In this document: positions 33,944 to 43,578 of the stretch, piece after piece | How the letters are laid out: each line of letters starts with the position of its first letter | Numbering within the stretch: the first letter of the stretch is position 1 | Notes under the pieces: model-generated | Told to the model about the DNA's origin: nothing | The model's database searches: none | What the model saw: only the letters and a program-made list of their open reading frames with translations | Translations under genes and position numbers: made by a program | Origin: CSP1-5 sp964558395 | GTDB taxonomy: Bacteria; Methylomirabilota; Methylomirabilia; Methylomirabilales; CSP1-5 | DNA length: 64,000 nt | Direction of reading: 5' to 3' | Assembly (NCBI GenBank): GCA_964558395.1 | Contig: CAZLDS010000008.1 | Coordinates: forward strand, 16,634 to 80,633

Positions 33944-35293
33944 CTAGCCGCTAAAGAGCTGCTCCACTTTCGGAATTGCCTCAGGAAGGGTGAAAAGAAT
34001 GACCCGGTCGCCGGCGAGGATCTGACTGTCCCCCTTGGGGATGATGATCTGCTCTCCGCGGTTGATGGCTGCCACGATGGCCCCCTTGGGTATGTTCAAC
34101 TCTCGAAGAGGACCATCCACGACGGGTGTCATAGGGAGGGCGACAAGCTCCATGATCTCCGCATCCCATTCCGGCATCTCGACGAGAGAGACGACCTGCC
34201 CCCGGCGGACAGACCTGAGTATCACGCTCGCAGTCGTGAGGCGTGGGCTGATGGGAGCATCGATACCCAGCGAAGAGGCGAGTTGGATGAAATGCGATCG
34301 CTGGATGAGCGCGATGGTCTTCTTTACCTTTAGGCTCTTCTTCGCGAGAAGGGCCGCCAGGATGTTGGTGGCCTCGTCTTCGGAGACTGCGACCACGGCG
34401 TCCATCCCAGTGGCCGCCTCTTCCGCTAGAGCCTGGATATCGGTACCGTCGCCTTCGAGGACCTTCGTCCTTTTCAGCCGCTGGGCGAGTTCTCCACACC
34501 GGGTGGTGTTCCGCTCCATGAGAGTCGTGGAAATTTCCTCCTTCTCCAGAAGCTCTGCGAGAAAGAGCCCAACCCGCCCTCCGCCAATAATGAGGACCCG
34601 TCGGGGGGGCTCTTCGTGTCGCCCCAGGAGATCCAGGATGGCCGGAATATCATCTCGGTGCGCCACCAGATAGAGACGATCTCCGGGTTCGATCACGGTC
34701 TCACCATGGGGGATGTGCAGGGTGTCGCTGCGGGATATAGCAGCCACCAGGAAGGGGTGCTTGGCCTGAAACGATCTCAACTCCTTGAGGCACTTGCGGA
34801 TTGCGCGCGCCTCGGGGCTCACATATATTCCCAACAGTTCGACCTTGCCTTCGGCAAAAAAAGCCACCTGGGCCGCGGCGGGGGCTTGGACCAGCCGCGC
34901 GATCTCTTCCGCCACCACTTCGTTGGGATTGATCAGGAGGTCGATGCCAAGCCGCTTTCCGCCGCTCAGAAAGCGACTGCGAGAGAGCTCGGGATTCCTG
35001 GCCCGGGCAATCGTTGTCTTCACGCCATACTCTTTTGCCATGAGCGAGGCGACTAGGTTCATCTCATCCTCGTCGGTGACGGCGATAAGCATGTCAGTCT
35101 CGCCCACTCCCGCCGCCTCCAGGGCCGTCGGTGAGGCCCCGTTGCCGCAAATGGCCAACACGTCCAGTTCCTTCTCTACCCGCTCCTTTATGGCAGCGTT
35201 CTCCTCGATGATCGTCACATCATGCTCTTCATCGACGAGGCGCTTAGCGATATGGTAGCCGACCTCACCGGCCCCAACCACAATAATCCGCAC
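33944..35293 (-). CDS. trkA: Trk potassium transport regulatory subunit
   Basis: 449 residues, double-length TrkA: two RCK modules each with a Rossmann TrkA_N (GAGEVGYHIAKRL; GGGRVGLFLAEL) and a TrkA_C domain (around residues 140-225 and 370-449). It binds NAD(H)/ATP and gates TrkH. The start is a GTG at 35293 with GAGGAGACAAGC upstream. Operon with trkH. Confidence 0.95.
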   Translation of the reverse strand: MRIIVVGAGEVGYHIAKRLVDEEHDVTIIEENAAIKERVEKELDVLAICGNGASPTALEAAGVGETDMLIAVTDEDEMNLVASLMAKEYGVKTTIARARNPELSRSRFLSGGKRLGIDLLINPNEVVAEEIARLVQAPAAAQVAFFAEGKVELLGIYVSPEARAIRKCLKELRSFQAKHPFLVAAISRSDTLHIPHGETVIEPGDRLYLVAHRDDIPAILDLLGRHEEPPRRVLIIGGGRVGLFLAELLEKEEISTTLMERNTTRCGELAQRLKRTKVLEGDGTDIQALAEEAATGMDAVVAVSEDEATNILAALLAKKSLKVKKTIALIQRSHFIQLASSLGIDAPISPRLTTASVILRSVRRGQVVSLVEMPEWDAEIMELVALPMTPVVDGPLRELNIPKGAIVAAINRGEQIIIPKGDSQILAGDRVILFTLPEAIPKVEQLFSG

Positions 35294-35311
35294 GCTTGTC
35301 TCCTCGTGTAA

Positions 35312-36319
35312 TCATCCGCCTGCCCAGGCTAGCCCCAGATAGATAGCCCGGTATGCAAGATATGACGCGAGGCCCGCTCCAGGAAGCGTCAGTAGCCAGG
35401 CATACAGGATCTTCTTGCTGAGCCCCCACCGGACCGCCGAAAGTCGCTGCGCAGCCCCCACACCCATGATGGAGGTCGTAATCGTATGAGTCGTGCTTAC
35501 CGGAACCCCGAGGCCCGCCGCACCTACGATGACCAGCCCCGCCGTGGTCTCAGCCGCAAAGCCATGCACCGGCTGCAACTTCAGCATTTTGAGCCCGAGG
35601 GTCTTCACCACCTTCCACCCACCCACAGCGGTGCCGAGTCCCATGGCCAACGCCGCAACCAGAATGACCCACCACGGAACCTCCACTGCACTTAAGTATC
35701 CCCCAGCAACCAAGGCTAGCGTGATGACCCCCATCACCTTCTGGGCGTCCCCGGTGCCGTGACTGAACGCCATGAAGCTCACCGACACCACCTGAAGCTT
35801 GCGGAAGAGGGGATTCGCCCGTGCCGGAGTGGCGCGGAAGAAGCCCCAGCTGAGGCCCACCATGAACAGGAAGCCAAGCACCAGGCCCAGGGCAGGGGAG
35901 ATCAGCATGGCCGCAAAAATTGGTTTGAGTCCGGTGAAGTTCAAGATCCTCACCCCTCCATGGGCAATGACTGCCCCCATGACCCCTCCGATCAGCGCGT
36001 GGGAAGCGCTGATCGGCATCCCGATCACGGTCATCCACGCATTCCAGACGATCCCTCCCACCAGGGCCGCCGCGACCGTCGCTTGGGTAACTTGGGTGGG
36101 GTCGACAATCCCTGTGCCGATCGTTTTCGCCACCGCCGTCGAGTAAAAGGCACCCGCCACGTTCAAGATGCCGGCCAGCAGGACCGCCTGGAGGGGGGTG
36201 AGGACCCGCGTGGAGACCACTGTGGCGATGGCATTGGCGGAATCGTTCCACCCGTTGGTGAAATCGAAGATAACCGCCAGCACGACCACGAGGATGATGA
36301 CCCAGCCTGGCTCGCTCAT
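35312..36319 (-). CDS. inorganic phosphate transporter, PiT family
   Basis: 335 residues, about ten TM segments. PiT signatures are present: DFTNGWNDSANAIATVVST at the N-terminus and FMAFSHGTGDAQKVMG in the second half, each with the GxxDxxN/DA-type motif. It moves phosphate with protons or as a metal-phosphate. The upstream DUF47 gene is its usual regulatory partner. It ends 18 bases before trkA, so the phosphate and potassium genes may be joined in one transcript. Confidence 0.93.
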   Translation of the reverse strand: MSEPGWVIILVVVLAVIFDFTNGWNDSANAIATVVSTRVLTPLQAVLLAGILNVAGAFYSTAVAKTIGTGIVDPTQVTQATVAAALVGGIVWNAWMTVIGMPISASHALIGGVMGAVIAHGGVRILNFTGLKPIFAAMLISPALGLVLGFLFMVGLSWGFFRATPARANPLFRKLQVVSVSFMAFSHGTGDAQKVMGVITLALVAGGYLSAVEVPWWVILVAALAMGLGTAVGGWKVVKTLGLKMLKLQPVHGFAAETTAGLVIVGAAGLGVPVSTTHTITTSIMGVGAAQRLSAVRWGLSKKILYAWLLTLPGAGLASYLAYRAIYLGLAWAGG

Positions 36320-36387
36320 TCCCTGTTCGATGTCCCCGGTCTGACGTCCGATGCCAACAGCGGTCGGACGTGACCCTTTGAATGCAG

Positions 36388-37002
36388 CTAGGCATGCTTG
36401 AGTACGATCCGCTCCAGGACGTCGGCCACATCCTCGCAGCGGTCCGTCGCCGTCTCTAGCGTCTCATAGATCTCCTTCCACTTGATGATTTCCACGGGAC
36501 CGTGGCCTCCGATGAAAAGGGCAGCGATGGCGTCCCGGGCGACGCGATCAGCGACGTTTTCCAGGCGGTTGATCTCCACACAGTGGGGGAGGATTCCCTG
36601 CAGGTCTTTGAGCTTCTCGATGGCAAAAACGATCTCGTCTGCCATTTGGTGGATGAGCTTGGCGAGACGTTTGGCCTCATCCGTGCACCGTGGAATCTTG
36701 TAAAGAGCCAGCCGCGTGGCTGCCGCCTCGATCAGATCCACAACGTCGTCCAAACCGCTGGCGAGTTGGTGGATATCTTCCCGGTCTAGGGGGGTGATGA
36801 AGGTCTGGTTCAGTTTTTTGATGAGGTCATGCGTGATCCGGTCCCCCGTGTGCTCGTACTCTTCCACCTGCTTCCACCGTGCATCGTAGTCGGCCTCCGA
36901 TTCGACCATGGCCTTTAAGGCGACGGCGGCCTCTCGAATGTTGAGAGCAGACACACGAAAGAGATCGAAGAACTTTTCATCGCGGGGAATGAAGCGGAAC
37001 AC
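36388..37002 (-). CDS. DUF47 family (PhoU-like) phosphate transport accessory protein
   Basis: 204 residues starting at the second GTG (37002), giving the normal VFRFIPRDEKFFDLF beginning; GGGAGA is 6 bases upstream. All-helical, PhoU-like, with conserved EHTGDRITHDLIKKLNQTF and ITPLDREDIHQLASGLDD. DUF47 proteins sit beside PiT genes and are thought to modulate the carrier. The gap to pit is 68 bases. Confidence 0.92.
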   Translation of the reverse strand: MFRFIPRDEKFFDLFRVSALNIREAAVALKAMVESEADYDARWKQVEEYEHTGDRITHDLIKKLNQTFITPLDREDIHQLASGLDDVVDLIEAAATRLALYKIPRCTDEAKRLAKLIHQMADEIVFAIEKLKDLQGILPHCVEINRLENVADRVARDAIAALFIGGHGPVEIIKWKEIYETLETATDRCEDVADVLERIVLKHA

Positions 37003-37095
37003 AGACACTCTCCCTGGCTGCCCACGTCTCTGAGGACAGTTATGTACCCTACCAACCTGGGTGTGGGTTGTCAACGGGGCACAATGGCCAATGGA

Positions 37096-38208
37096 TCACG
37101 GATGCTCGGCCGCTTGGTACGTGGTGAGTAACTGACGTCGCTCGTCGTGACGCTCGAGCGCCAGTTGAATCAGCCGGTCCAAGAGGGCAGGGTAACTGAG
37201 GCCGCTGGCCTCCCAGAGCTTGGGGTAGACCGACGTGGTAGTGAAGCCAGGGATGGTATTGATCTCATTCACATAGGACTGCGCCGAGGCGCGATCCAGG
37301 AAGAAGTCGATCCGGGCCATCCCGCTACAATCGATCGCCTGATAGGCCTGGATGGCCTGGGCTTGAATCTGTTGCGCGAGTGATGGGGGCAAGGGCGCCG
37401 GGATGCAGACCTCACTCATGCCCGGTTCATACTTGGCTCGATAATCGTACCAGTCACGCTTGGGAACAATCTCAGCGAGGGCCGAGGCCTCTGGCTGATC
37501 GTTCCCCAGGATGCCGCACTCGACCTCCCGGCAGTCGAGTCCCTGTTCGATGAGGATCTTGCGGTCGTATCGAAAGGCCTCGTCGATGGCGCGACGAAGG
37601 CCGGCACGATCCGTTGCCTTGCTGACGCCGACGCTCGAGCCTAAGTTGCTGGGCTTGACGAACATCGGATACGGCAAGTGCTCTTCCGTGACACGCGTGA
37701 CCGCGACGGCATCGTCCCGCCATGCCGTAACCATCAGGATGCGATAAGGCAGAACCGACAACCCGGCATGCTGGAAAGCGGTCTTCATCGCCACTTTGTC
37801 CATCCCCATGGCCGAGGCCATGACCCCGGGCCCCACGTACGGGACGCCCAAAAGCTCCAGCAGGCCCTGGACCGTCCCATCCTCCCCATACGTACCGTGA
37901 AGGACGGGAAACGCCACGTCAAGGGACGCATCTATCGAGGGAACCGTCTCATCAAGCGCACCTATGCTGACGAGAGGCCGTCCGGCAATGCCGGGAACAA
38001 CCCCAGTCCGGGTCCCTTTCCCTTCCACCAGTTGGTCCGGTCCTTCGACCAACAGCCACTCCCCATCGCGTGTGATCCCGATGGCGACGACCTCATACCG
38101 GGATCGGTCCAGCGCGCCCAGAACGGATCGGGCGGAGGCGAGAGAGACCTCGTGCTCTCCCGACCGGCCACCGAAAAGCACCCCCACGCGCAACCGGGTT
38201 TTTTTCAT
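37096..38208 (-). CDS. ddl: D-alanine--D-alanine ligase
   Basis: 370 residues, full length. GVLFGGRSGEHEVSLASA is the N-terminal block; YGEDGTVQGLLELLGVPYVG and MFVKPSNLGSSVGVSK the ATP-grasp region; MARIDFFLD and YVNEINTIPGFT supply the Mg2+ ligands. It joins two D-alanines for peptidoglycan precursors. The usual Ddl-A size class; residue after the omega-loop region (KYEPGMSEVCIPAPL) fits a D-Ala-D-Ala enzyme. GGAGACCTTGTC precedes the ATG. Confidence 0.94.
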   Translation of the reverse strand: MKKTRLRVGVLFGGRSGEHEVSLASARSVLGALDRSRYEVVAIGITRDGEWLLVEGPDQLVEGKGTRTGVVPGIAGRPLVSIGALDETVPSIDASLDVAFPVLHGTYGEDGTVQGLLELLGVPYVGPGVMASAMGMDKVAMKTAFQHAGLSVLPYRILMVTAWRDDAVAVTRVTEEHLPYPMFVKPSNLGSSVGVSKATDRAGLRRAIDEAFRYDRKILIEQGLDCREVECGILGNDQPEASALAEIVPKRDWYDYRAKYEPGMSEVCIPAPLPPSLAQQIQAQAIQAYQAIDCSGMARIDFFLDRASAQSYVNEINTIPGFTTTSVYPKLWEASGLSYPALLDRLIQLALERHDERRQLLTTYQAAEHP

Positions 38209-38302
38209 GACAAGGTCTCCAACAGAGCGTTTCTCGGGGCTATTGCGTCCCCTGGTAAGCTTCTTGCACGAAACGAGGGCAGGCTCTCATCGGGAGTGCG
38301 CT

Positions 38303-38566
38303 ATGATCTCCGGATGCAACACCAATCTCTCGTGCGACGCGCGGACGTATCATATCCAATCCGAAGATCTGGGAGAGGATAACCCCCAGATCATCACCCT
38401 CGCCTACTTGGAGGGTGCTGTTGTCGGGCGCATCCAGACGAATTACGGAGAGGTGCTCGGTTCGAACCCTTCCCCTGACACTGTACGGACCCTCATGGCT
38501 CGCCAGCATCGCCAGATGATCGCGGATATCCAAGCGGGAAAATTTGACGGAGGAGAAGGGCAGTAA
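38303..38566 (+). CDS. small conserved hypothetical protein (87 aa)
   Basis: The frame is open upstream, but the ATG at 38303 has GGGAG 7 bases before it and starts the well-formed product MISGCNTNLSC...; the following segments are DLGEDNPQIITLAYLEGAVV and TVRTLMARQHRQMIADIQAG. Two cysteines near the N-terminus could bind a metal. It resembles small proteins of unknown role found in environmental genomes. Divergent from ddl. Confidence 0.6.
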   Translation: MISGCNTNLSCDARTYHIQSEDLGEDNPQIITLAYLEGAVVGRIQTNYGEVLGSNPSPDTVRTLMARQHRQMIADIQAGKFDGGEGQ

Positions 38567-38571
38567 CGGTC

Positions 38572-39201
38572 TCACGGGCGTCCAGACCATCGCTTGGTGA
38601 GGTCGGTGTGAACCCCCACCTGATCTAGAATGCGCCCAACAATCTGGTCTCTAAGCTCGGCCACCGTACTCGGAAGCTGATAAAAAGGCGGGCTGGGGGG
38701 AACAATCGCCACGCCCGCCCGGGCCAGGCGCAACAGATTTTCTAGTTGAATGGCATTCAGCGGACTTTCTCGAGGGACGAGGCGTTTCCCTTCTTTGAGG
38801 ATGACATCCGCCGCACGCCCAATGAGGTTCTCAGCATAGCCTGACGCGATGGCAGCTGCTGTCTTCATCGAACAGGGGGCGACGATCATCGCCCGGACAT
38901 TCGGCGAGACATACGAGCCGCCGGCGAGGGGTGCCGCCAGGTCGTCCGGAGAATGATAGTAAGTTGCTAGGGCCTTCAGATCTCCAACCACCCGTCCGGT
39001 CTCCTCCCGGATCACGGTTTCCGCGCCTGCAGAGATGATCAGGTCTACCGCCTCTTCGCGCTCCGCCAGAGCCTCCAAAAGGCGCATCCCGATGGCGACC
39101 CCGCTGGCGCCCGTGATGGCCAGAATCAATCCCTGCTGTGCAGTATCTATCTTTTGCCCATCGACACTACTCGTGCGCAATAACCGTGGAAAACATGGCA
39201 T
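38572..39201 (-). CDS. ubiX: flavin prenyltransferase UbiX
   Basis: 209 residues. AITGASGVAIGMRLLEAL (FMN/prenyl-phosphate site), SAGAETVIREE, and the conserved CSMKTAAAIASGYAENLI and LVPRESPLNAIQL are all present. UbiX prenylates FMN to the cofactor of UbiD decarboxylases; no ubiD is in view. The N-terminal 25 residues are longer than usual, and no ribosome site is obvious, so the true start may be internal. Convergent with the 87-aa gene. Confidence 0.92.
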   Translation of the reverse strand: MPCFPRLLRTSSVDGQKIDTAQQGLILAITGASGVAIGMRLLEALAEREEAVDLIISAGAETVIREETGRVVGDLKALATYYHSPDDLAAPLAGGSYVSPNVRAMIVAPCSMKTAAAIASGYAENLIGRAADVILKEGKRLVPRESPLNAIQLENLLRLARAGVAIVPPSPPFYQLPSTVAELRDQIVGRILDQVGVHTDLTKRWSGRP

Positions 39202-39226
39202 AGGGTATAGAACATGTCAACAGGAA

Positions 39227-39517
39227 TCAGACCTGTTTGTATAGATAGGCGCCTAAGATGAGTCCCATCAGGCTCGCGAGATTGATACGGACAGTAAAAC
39301 CAAGAGTGAGGGAAAAGATCTTGAGGTCTAATGTTGCGGGGGGATTGAGCCCGGGAGAGATTCCCTGTGAAAATATCCGCTCAAGAATGCCGCCGGGGAA
39401 GAGATACGCGATGAGTTCTCCCAAGGCCGAACCGATGATAGCCCCCAGGATGATGATGACGACAAAGGCGGCTGTCACACCCGGTTTTTTCGCCAGGGTC
39501 CTCCCTCCTCTCACCAC
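39227..39517 (-). CDS. DUF4321 small membrane protein
   Basis: 96 residues from GTG 39517; two TM segments (GVTAAFVVIIILGAIIGSAL and ASLMGLILGAYLYKQ) with a conserved FPGGILERIF loop match DUF4321. The best ribosome site (GGAGGGAGG) lies inside this frame, 3 bases before a CTG at 39496, followed by GCGAAAAAACCG; a CTG start is therefore possible. Function unknown; it lies between ubiX and the haem genes. Confidence 0.75.
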   Translation of the reverse strand: MVRGGRTLAKKPGVTAAFVVIIILGAIIGSALGELIAYLFPGGILERIFSQGISPGLNPPATLDLKIFSLTLGFTVRINLASLMGLILGAYLYKQV

Positions 39518-39588
39518 TAGCAGTTTCCGTTTTCAGGACGATTGGATGCTGCCATGAAAGCAGAACAGATGCAACAGGGAAATTGGGA

Positions 39589-41109
39589 TTACGGAGACGC
39601 GGGGCCCAGGTGTTTGACCAGGGCATCTGCCAGAGAAGGGATGGTAAACGCAGCAGGCACGACATGCACGCCAAGCCCATAGCGGGCCGCCGTCTCGGCA
39701 GTAATCGGCCCGATACAGGCAATGATTACATCCTTGAGGAGTGCGGGCAAATCGTCGCGGGGAAACATCTCGACAAAGTTTACCACGGTCGAAGAACTGG
39801 TGAAGGTCACCGCGTCGACCTGTCCGGCCCGCAACAGACCCAGGACCGCCGCAGATTGATCGGCCACCTGCACTGTGCGATAGGCGGCGACGACATCGAC
39901 AAGGGCTCCGCGTGCTCGTAGCCCGGCGGGCAGGATCTCCCGCGCATCAGCGGCCCTGGGAATAAGAAAACGTATCCCGCGCAGATCTTCATCCAAAGCC
40001 TCCAAGATCGCCTCGGCGCGATATTCGCCAGGTACGACGTCCGCCCGAATTCCAGCCTCGGCTAAGGCGGCGGCTGTCGCTGGGCCGATCGTCGCCACGC
40101 GGACATCATGGAGGGCGCGCAGGTCTCCCCCCCTGTCCCGGAGCCGTCCGATAAAGGAGCGGACGCCGTTCGCACTGGTGAAGACGACCCATTGATAGCT
40201 GCCGAGTTGCTCGAGACTGTAGTCGAGTGATTTCCAGTCTTCCGGTGGATGAATAGCGATCGTCGGGCACTCAATCACCTCGGCCCCATACCCCTCCAGA
40301 AGGTCTGCGAAATCGCTCTGCTGCTCCCGGGCTCGAGTGACCACGATCCGTCGGCCGAAGAGAGGTTTTCCCTCGAACCATGCGAGCTGATCCCGAAGCC
40401 GCACCACCTCCCCCACGACGATAATAGCCGGTGGGTGAATGGTTTCTGCCCTCTGGACAATATCATGCAGCGTTCCCGTGACCGTTTCCTGTACTGGCCA
40501 CGTACCTAAACGAATCAGTGCGATCGGCGTCTCCGGGGACCGCCCGTGCTCCACGAGCCTTTCCACAATCTCGGTGAGGCGGCTCACCCCCATGAGAAAG
40601 ACGACCGTGCCGATGCCGGTGAGCGTGCGCCAATCGATCCCGGGTCCTTCTCTGGCTGGACGACCAGTGACAAACGCGACGCTCGAGGCGAGATCGCGGT
40701 GGGTAAGCGGTATCCCGGCATAGGCGGGGACGGCGATAGCAGAAGTGATACCCGGCACGACCTCAAAGGGGATTCCCGCCTCGACGAACGCCTCGGCCTC
40801 TTCCCCCCCTCGGCCAAAGATAAAAGGGTCCCCCCCCTTCAGCCGGACCACCACCTTGCCCCTACGGGCCCACTCAATCACGAGGCGATTGATTTCCTCT
40901 TGGGGAATGTATTGTTCGCCACCCCGCTTTCCCACATAGAGCCGTTCGGCATCGGGAGAAGCATAGGTGAGAAGACGCTCATTGGCCAGGTAGTCGTACA
41001 CGACCACATCGGCCAGTTCCAGACAACGCTTCCCTTTCAGGGTAAAGAGGCCAGGGTCACCGGGGCCAGCCCCGACGAGATACACCTTGCCTTTGGGTTC
41101 AGCGTTCAT
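39589..41109 (-). CDS. fused uroporphyrinogen-III C-methyltransferase / uroporphyrinogen-III synthase
   Basis: 506 residues from ATG 41109 (a start at 41136 is possible). Residues 1-245 form CobA/SumT: VYLVGAGPGDPGLFTLKG, YDYLAN, RLKGGDPFIFGRGGEEAEA and PVTHRD-type IPLTHRDLASSVAFVTG. Residues 250-506 form HemD (FTSANGVRSF, ATIGPATAAALAEAG, FTSSSTVVNF, IGPITAETA). It makes uroporphyrinogen III and methylates it to precorrin-2, the branch point to sirohaem and cobalamin. The fusion is also known in Clostridia and other lineages. It lies 84 bases after hemC. Confidence 0.92.
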   Translation of the reverse strand: MNAEPKGKVYLVGAGPGDPGLFTLKGKRCLELADVVVYDYLANERLLTYASPDAERLYVGKRGGEQYIPQEEINRLVIEWARRGKVVVRLKGGDPFIFGRGGEEAEAFVEAGIPFEVVPGITSAIAVPAYAGIPLTHRDLASSVAFVTGRPAREGPGIDWRTLTGIGTVVFLMGVSRLTEIVERLVEHGRSPETPIALIRLGTWPVQETVTGTLHDIVQRAETIHPPAIIVVGEVVRLRDQLAWFEGKPLFGRRIVVTRAREQQSDFADLLEGYGAEVIECPTIAIHPPEDWKSLDYSLEQLGSYQWVVFTSANGVRSFIGRLRDRGGDLRALHDVRVATIGPATAAALAEAGIRADVVPGEYRAEAILEALDEDLRGIRFLIPRAADAREILPAGLRARGALVDVVAAYRTVQVADQSAAVLGLLRAGQVDAVTFTSSSTVVNFVEMFPRDDLPALLKDVIIACIGPITAETAARYGLGVHVVPAAFTIPSLADALVKHLGPASP

Positions 41110-41193
41110 GGTCCAGGGTTGAGAGTTCAGTGCCATGTCAAATTTCGGAATTCGAATTTCGAAAAATTAGATCAGTAGTCATCGGTCGCCGCA

Positions 41194-42144
41194 TCAGGGG
41201 GCCGCTGGGTATTCGAGCGATAACTCGGCAAGCTTCCGAAGAATCCGATCGGCCCCGTCCCGCAGCAAGTCCTCCGCTAGGGCTGTCCCGATCTCCTCCG
41301 CCCGCGTGTCGGGGCCGCTACGCTGTCCGCGAACAATCCCGGTCCCGTCCGGCTCAATCAACAGCGCCGTGAGATGGAGCTGATTCCCGTCACGGGTCCC
41401 ATACGCCGCAATTGGGACCTGACATCCCCCTCCGAGCCGCGCCAGGAACGCCCGCTCGGCGGCGATGGTGACCGCGCTCGGCCCGTGATTCAGCGGTCCA
41501 ACCAGATCCTGCGTTTGCCGGTCTTTCTCGCGGATCTCTACGCCTAACGCCCCCTGACCGATCGCGGGAAGGCACACGTCCGCCGAGAGAGTCTCGGTGA
41601 TCTCGGCCTGGCGGCCGAGGCGGTGGACGCCCGCCGCAGCCACCACCACCGCGTCCAGCCCCTCCGTGCCGAGCTTCCGGAGGCGGGTATCCAAGTTCCC
41701 CCGAAGGGGGACCACTGTCAGATCGGGGCGGTATCGCAAGAGCTGGGCCTGCCGCCTCAGACTGCTCGTACCAATCTTGGCGCGGGTCGGCAGGCTATCC
41801 AGATTCCTTCCCTGCCGTGAGATGAGCACATCCAATGGATCTTCCCGCTCAAGAATCGCGGCAATGGTGAGGCCCGAGGCGATCTCGGTCGGCACATCCT
41901 TCATGCTGTGGACCGCCAAATCCACACGATCCTCCTGCAACGCTTCCTCGATCTCCTTGATGAACAGCCCCTTACCTCCCACACGGGAGAGGGGGATGTT
42001 GGCAAACCGATCACCACTAGTCTTAATCTTCACCAGTACCGGTTCAAAGCCTGTGTGTCGCTGCCGGAGGGCCGCGGCGACATGCTCCGCCTGGGTGACG
42101 GCCAGAACGCTGCCCCGAGTACCAATCCGAACCTTACGGTTCAC
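41194..42144 (-). CDS. hemC: hydroxymethylbilane synthase
   Basis: 316 residues. RIGTRGSVLAVTQAEHVAAAL, VHSMKDVPTEIASGL, GTSSLRRQAQLL and the dipyrromethane-attachment cysteine in LGGGCQVPIAAYG are all present. It polymerises four porphobilinogens. The start is a GTG at 42144 with a weak ribosome site. Next gene is cobA-hemD, previous is hemA. Confidence 0.95.
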   Translation of the reverse strand: MNRKVRIGTRGSVLAVTQAEHVAAALRQRHTGFEPVLVKIKTSGDRFANIPLSRVGGKGLFIKEIEEALQEDRVDLAVHSMKDVPTEIASGLTIAAILEREDPLDVLISRQGRNLDSLPTRAKIGTSSLRRQAQLLRYRPDLTVVPLRGNLDTRLRKLGTEGLDAVVVAAAGVHRLGRQAEITETLSADVCLPAIGQGALGVEIREKDRQTQDLVGPLNHGPSAVTIAAERAFLARLGGGCQVPIAAYGTRDGNQLHLTALLIEPDGTGIVRGQRSGPDTRAEEIGTALAEDLLRDGADRILRKLAELSLEYPAAP

Positions 42145-42303
42145 AGTTCACCGTTCAGACTGGAGACGGGAGCTATGAGACCGGGAACTCTGATAACTGG
42201 TCTGAGGCCAGCGGGCTGGTGTGTCGGGTCTCCGGTCTCCTGTTTCCCGTCTCTCGTCGGTCATAGCACATCGGACTTCGGACGTCGGACTGCGCGCCTG
42301 GGA
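42145..42303. other. spacer between hemA and hemC with degenerate repeats
   Basis: The 159 bases contain imperfect short words (ggtctccggtctcctg, gacttcggacgtcggact) in both senses and no gene. Similar text-like spacers occur at 44400-44470 and 51060-51110. Confidence 0.4.
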
Positions 42304-43575
42304 TCAATCCGACTCATGCAAGCCAAAGAGACGGCGCAAGGCGTTGACATAGAGGTGGCTATCACGGCTGACGGATTGGCGCTTGAGCTCCATGGTGGGG
42401 GTATGGAGGATTTTGTTGACAATGCTGTAAGCGAGAGTCTGCACCACCGCCTTCTGGTCGGGATTAAGCTCCTGCAGGCGGTCCAGCGCCCTGGCGAGCT
42501 CCGTCTCCCGGATCTCCTCCAAGCGCCGCCTGAGTGTGACGATCGTGGGGACCACCTCGAGACTCTTCAGCCAGCGGAGGAAGCCGGCGACCTCGCGTTC
42601 GATGAGCAGTTCTGCCTGCGCCGCCTCACGCTGTCGCTCCAGGCGACTCACGGCGACCACCCCTTCCAGATCATCGATGTCGTACAGGTAGATGTTGTCG
42701 ATCTCGTTCACCGCCGGATCGACATCTCGCGGAACGGCAATATCAACCAGGAACAGGGGACGGTTACGCCGAAGGCGGATCAACTCATCCATGTCGGCCT
42801 GGTGGAGGAGGAAGTGGGGCGCGGCGGTGGAACACACCACGATATCGGCCTGGCGGAGTTCATCCCGGATCTGGTCGAACCGGACCGCTCGTCCTTGGAG
42901 CCGCGCGGCCATTTCGACGGCCCGGTCGAATTGGCGGTGGGCGACGAAGACCGCCTCCACCCCCTCGCCCTGCAAATGCCGGGCAGCCAATTCCGCCATC
43001 TCTCCCGCCCCCAATATGAGGATCCTGCGGCCACTGAGGTCCCCAAAGATCTTCTTGGCAAGCTCGACCGCGGCCGACGGGACCGAGACAGGTGACTCCC
43101 CAATCCCAGTTTCCGTCCGAACCTTCTTGGCCACCCCTAACGATCGCGTCATGAGTCCGTTGAGGATGGGCCCAGTCGCCTCCTGGGCCAGCGCCATCTG
43201 GTACGCCACCTTGACTTGACTCAGGATCTCGGACTCCCCAAGGACCATGGAGTCCAAGCTGGCCGCGACCCGAAAGGCATGGCGGACCGCGGCTTCCTGA
43301 TGGTGGCGGTACAGTCGATCGGCAAAGAGCGCGAGGGGTGTTTGGGTTCCCTCTGCTAACAGCTCCGGAATCGCCGCCTGGGCCTGTGCCGGATCCTGAG
43401 TCACGGCGTACACCTCCACGCGGTTACAGGTCGAGAGGACGACCCGCTCGAGCACCGCCGGCTCCTGCCCCAAGCGCTCCAGGACCGTTGGCACCTGCCT
43501 ATCCGGGATGTGAAGGCGTTCCCGGATCTCCACGGGCGCCGTGGTATGATTCAAGCCGACCGTCAGGATCACCAT
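42304..43575 (-). CDS. hemA: glutamyl-tRNA reductase
   Basis: 423 residues. VGLNHTTAPVEIRERL, the catalytic cysteine in VLSTCNRVEVYAV, GESEILSQVKVAYQMA, the NADPH-binding GAGEMAELAARHL, and FLVDIAVPRDVDPAV are diagnostic. It reduces glutamyl-tRNA to glutamate semialdehyde, the first step of C5 haem synthesis. It starts 3 bases after the CcsA-type gene's stop. hemB and hemL are not in the window. Confidence 0.95.
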   Translation of the reverse strand: MVILTVGLNHTTAPVEIRERLHIPDRQVPTVLERLGQEPAVLERVVLSTCNRVEVYAVTQDPAQAQAAIPELLAEGTQTPLALFADRLYRHHQEAAVRHAFRVAASLDSMVLGESEILSQVKVAYQMALAQEATGPILNGLMTRSLGVAKKVRTETGIGESPVSVPSAAVELAKKIFGDLSGRRILILGAGEMAELAARHLQGEGVEAVFVAHRQFDRAVEMAARLQGRAVRFDQIRDELRQADIVVCSTAAPHFLLHQADMDELIRLRRNRPLFLVDIAVPRDVDPAVNEIDNIYLYDIDDLEGVVAVSRLERQREAAQAELLIEREVAGFLRWLKSLEVVPTIVTLRRRLEEIRETELARALDRLQELNPDQKAVVQTLAYSIVNKILHTPTMELKRQSVSRDSHLYVNALRRLFGLHESD

Positions 43576-43578
43576 CGC

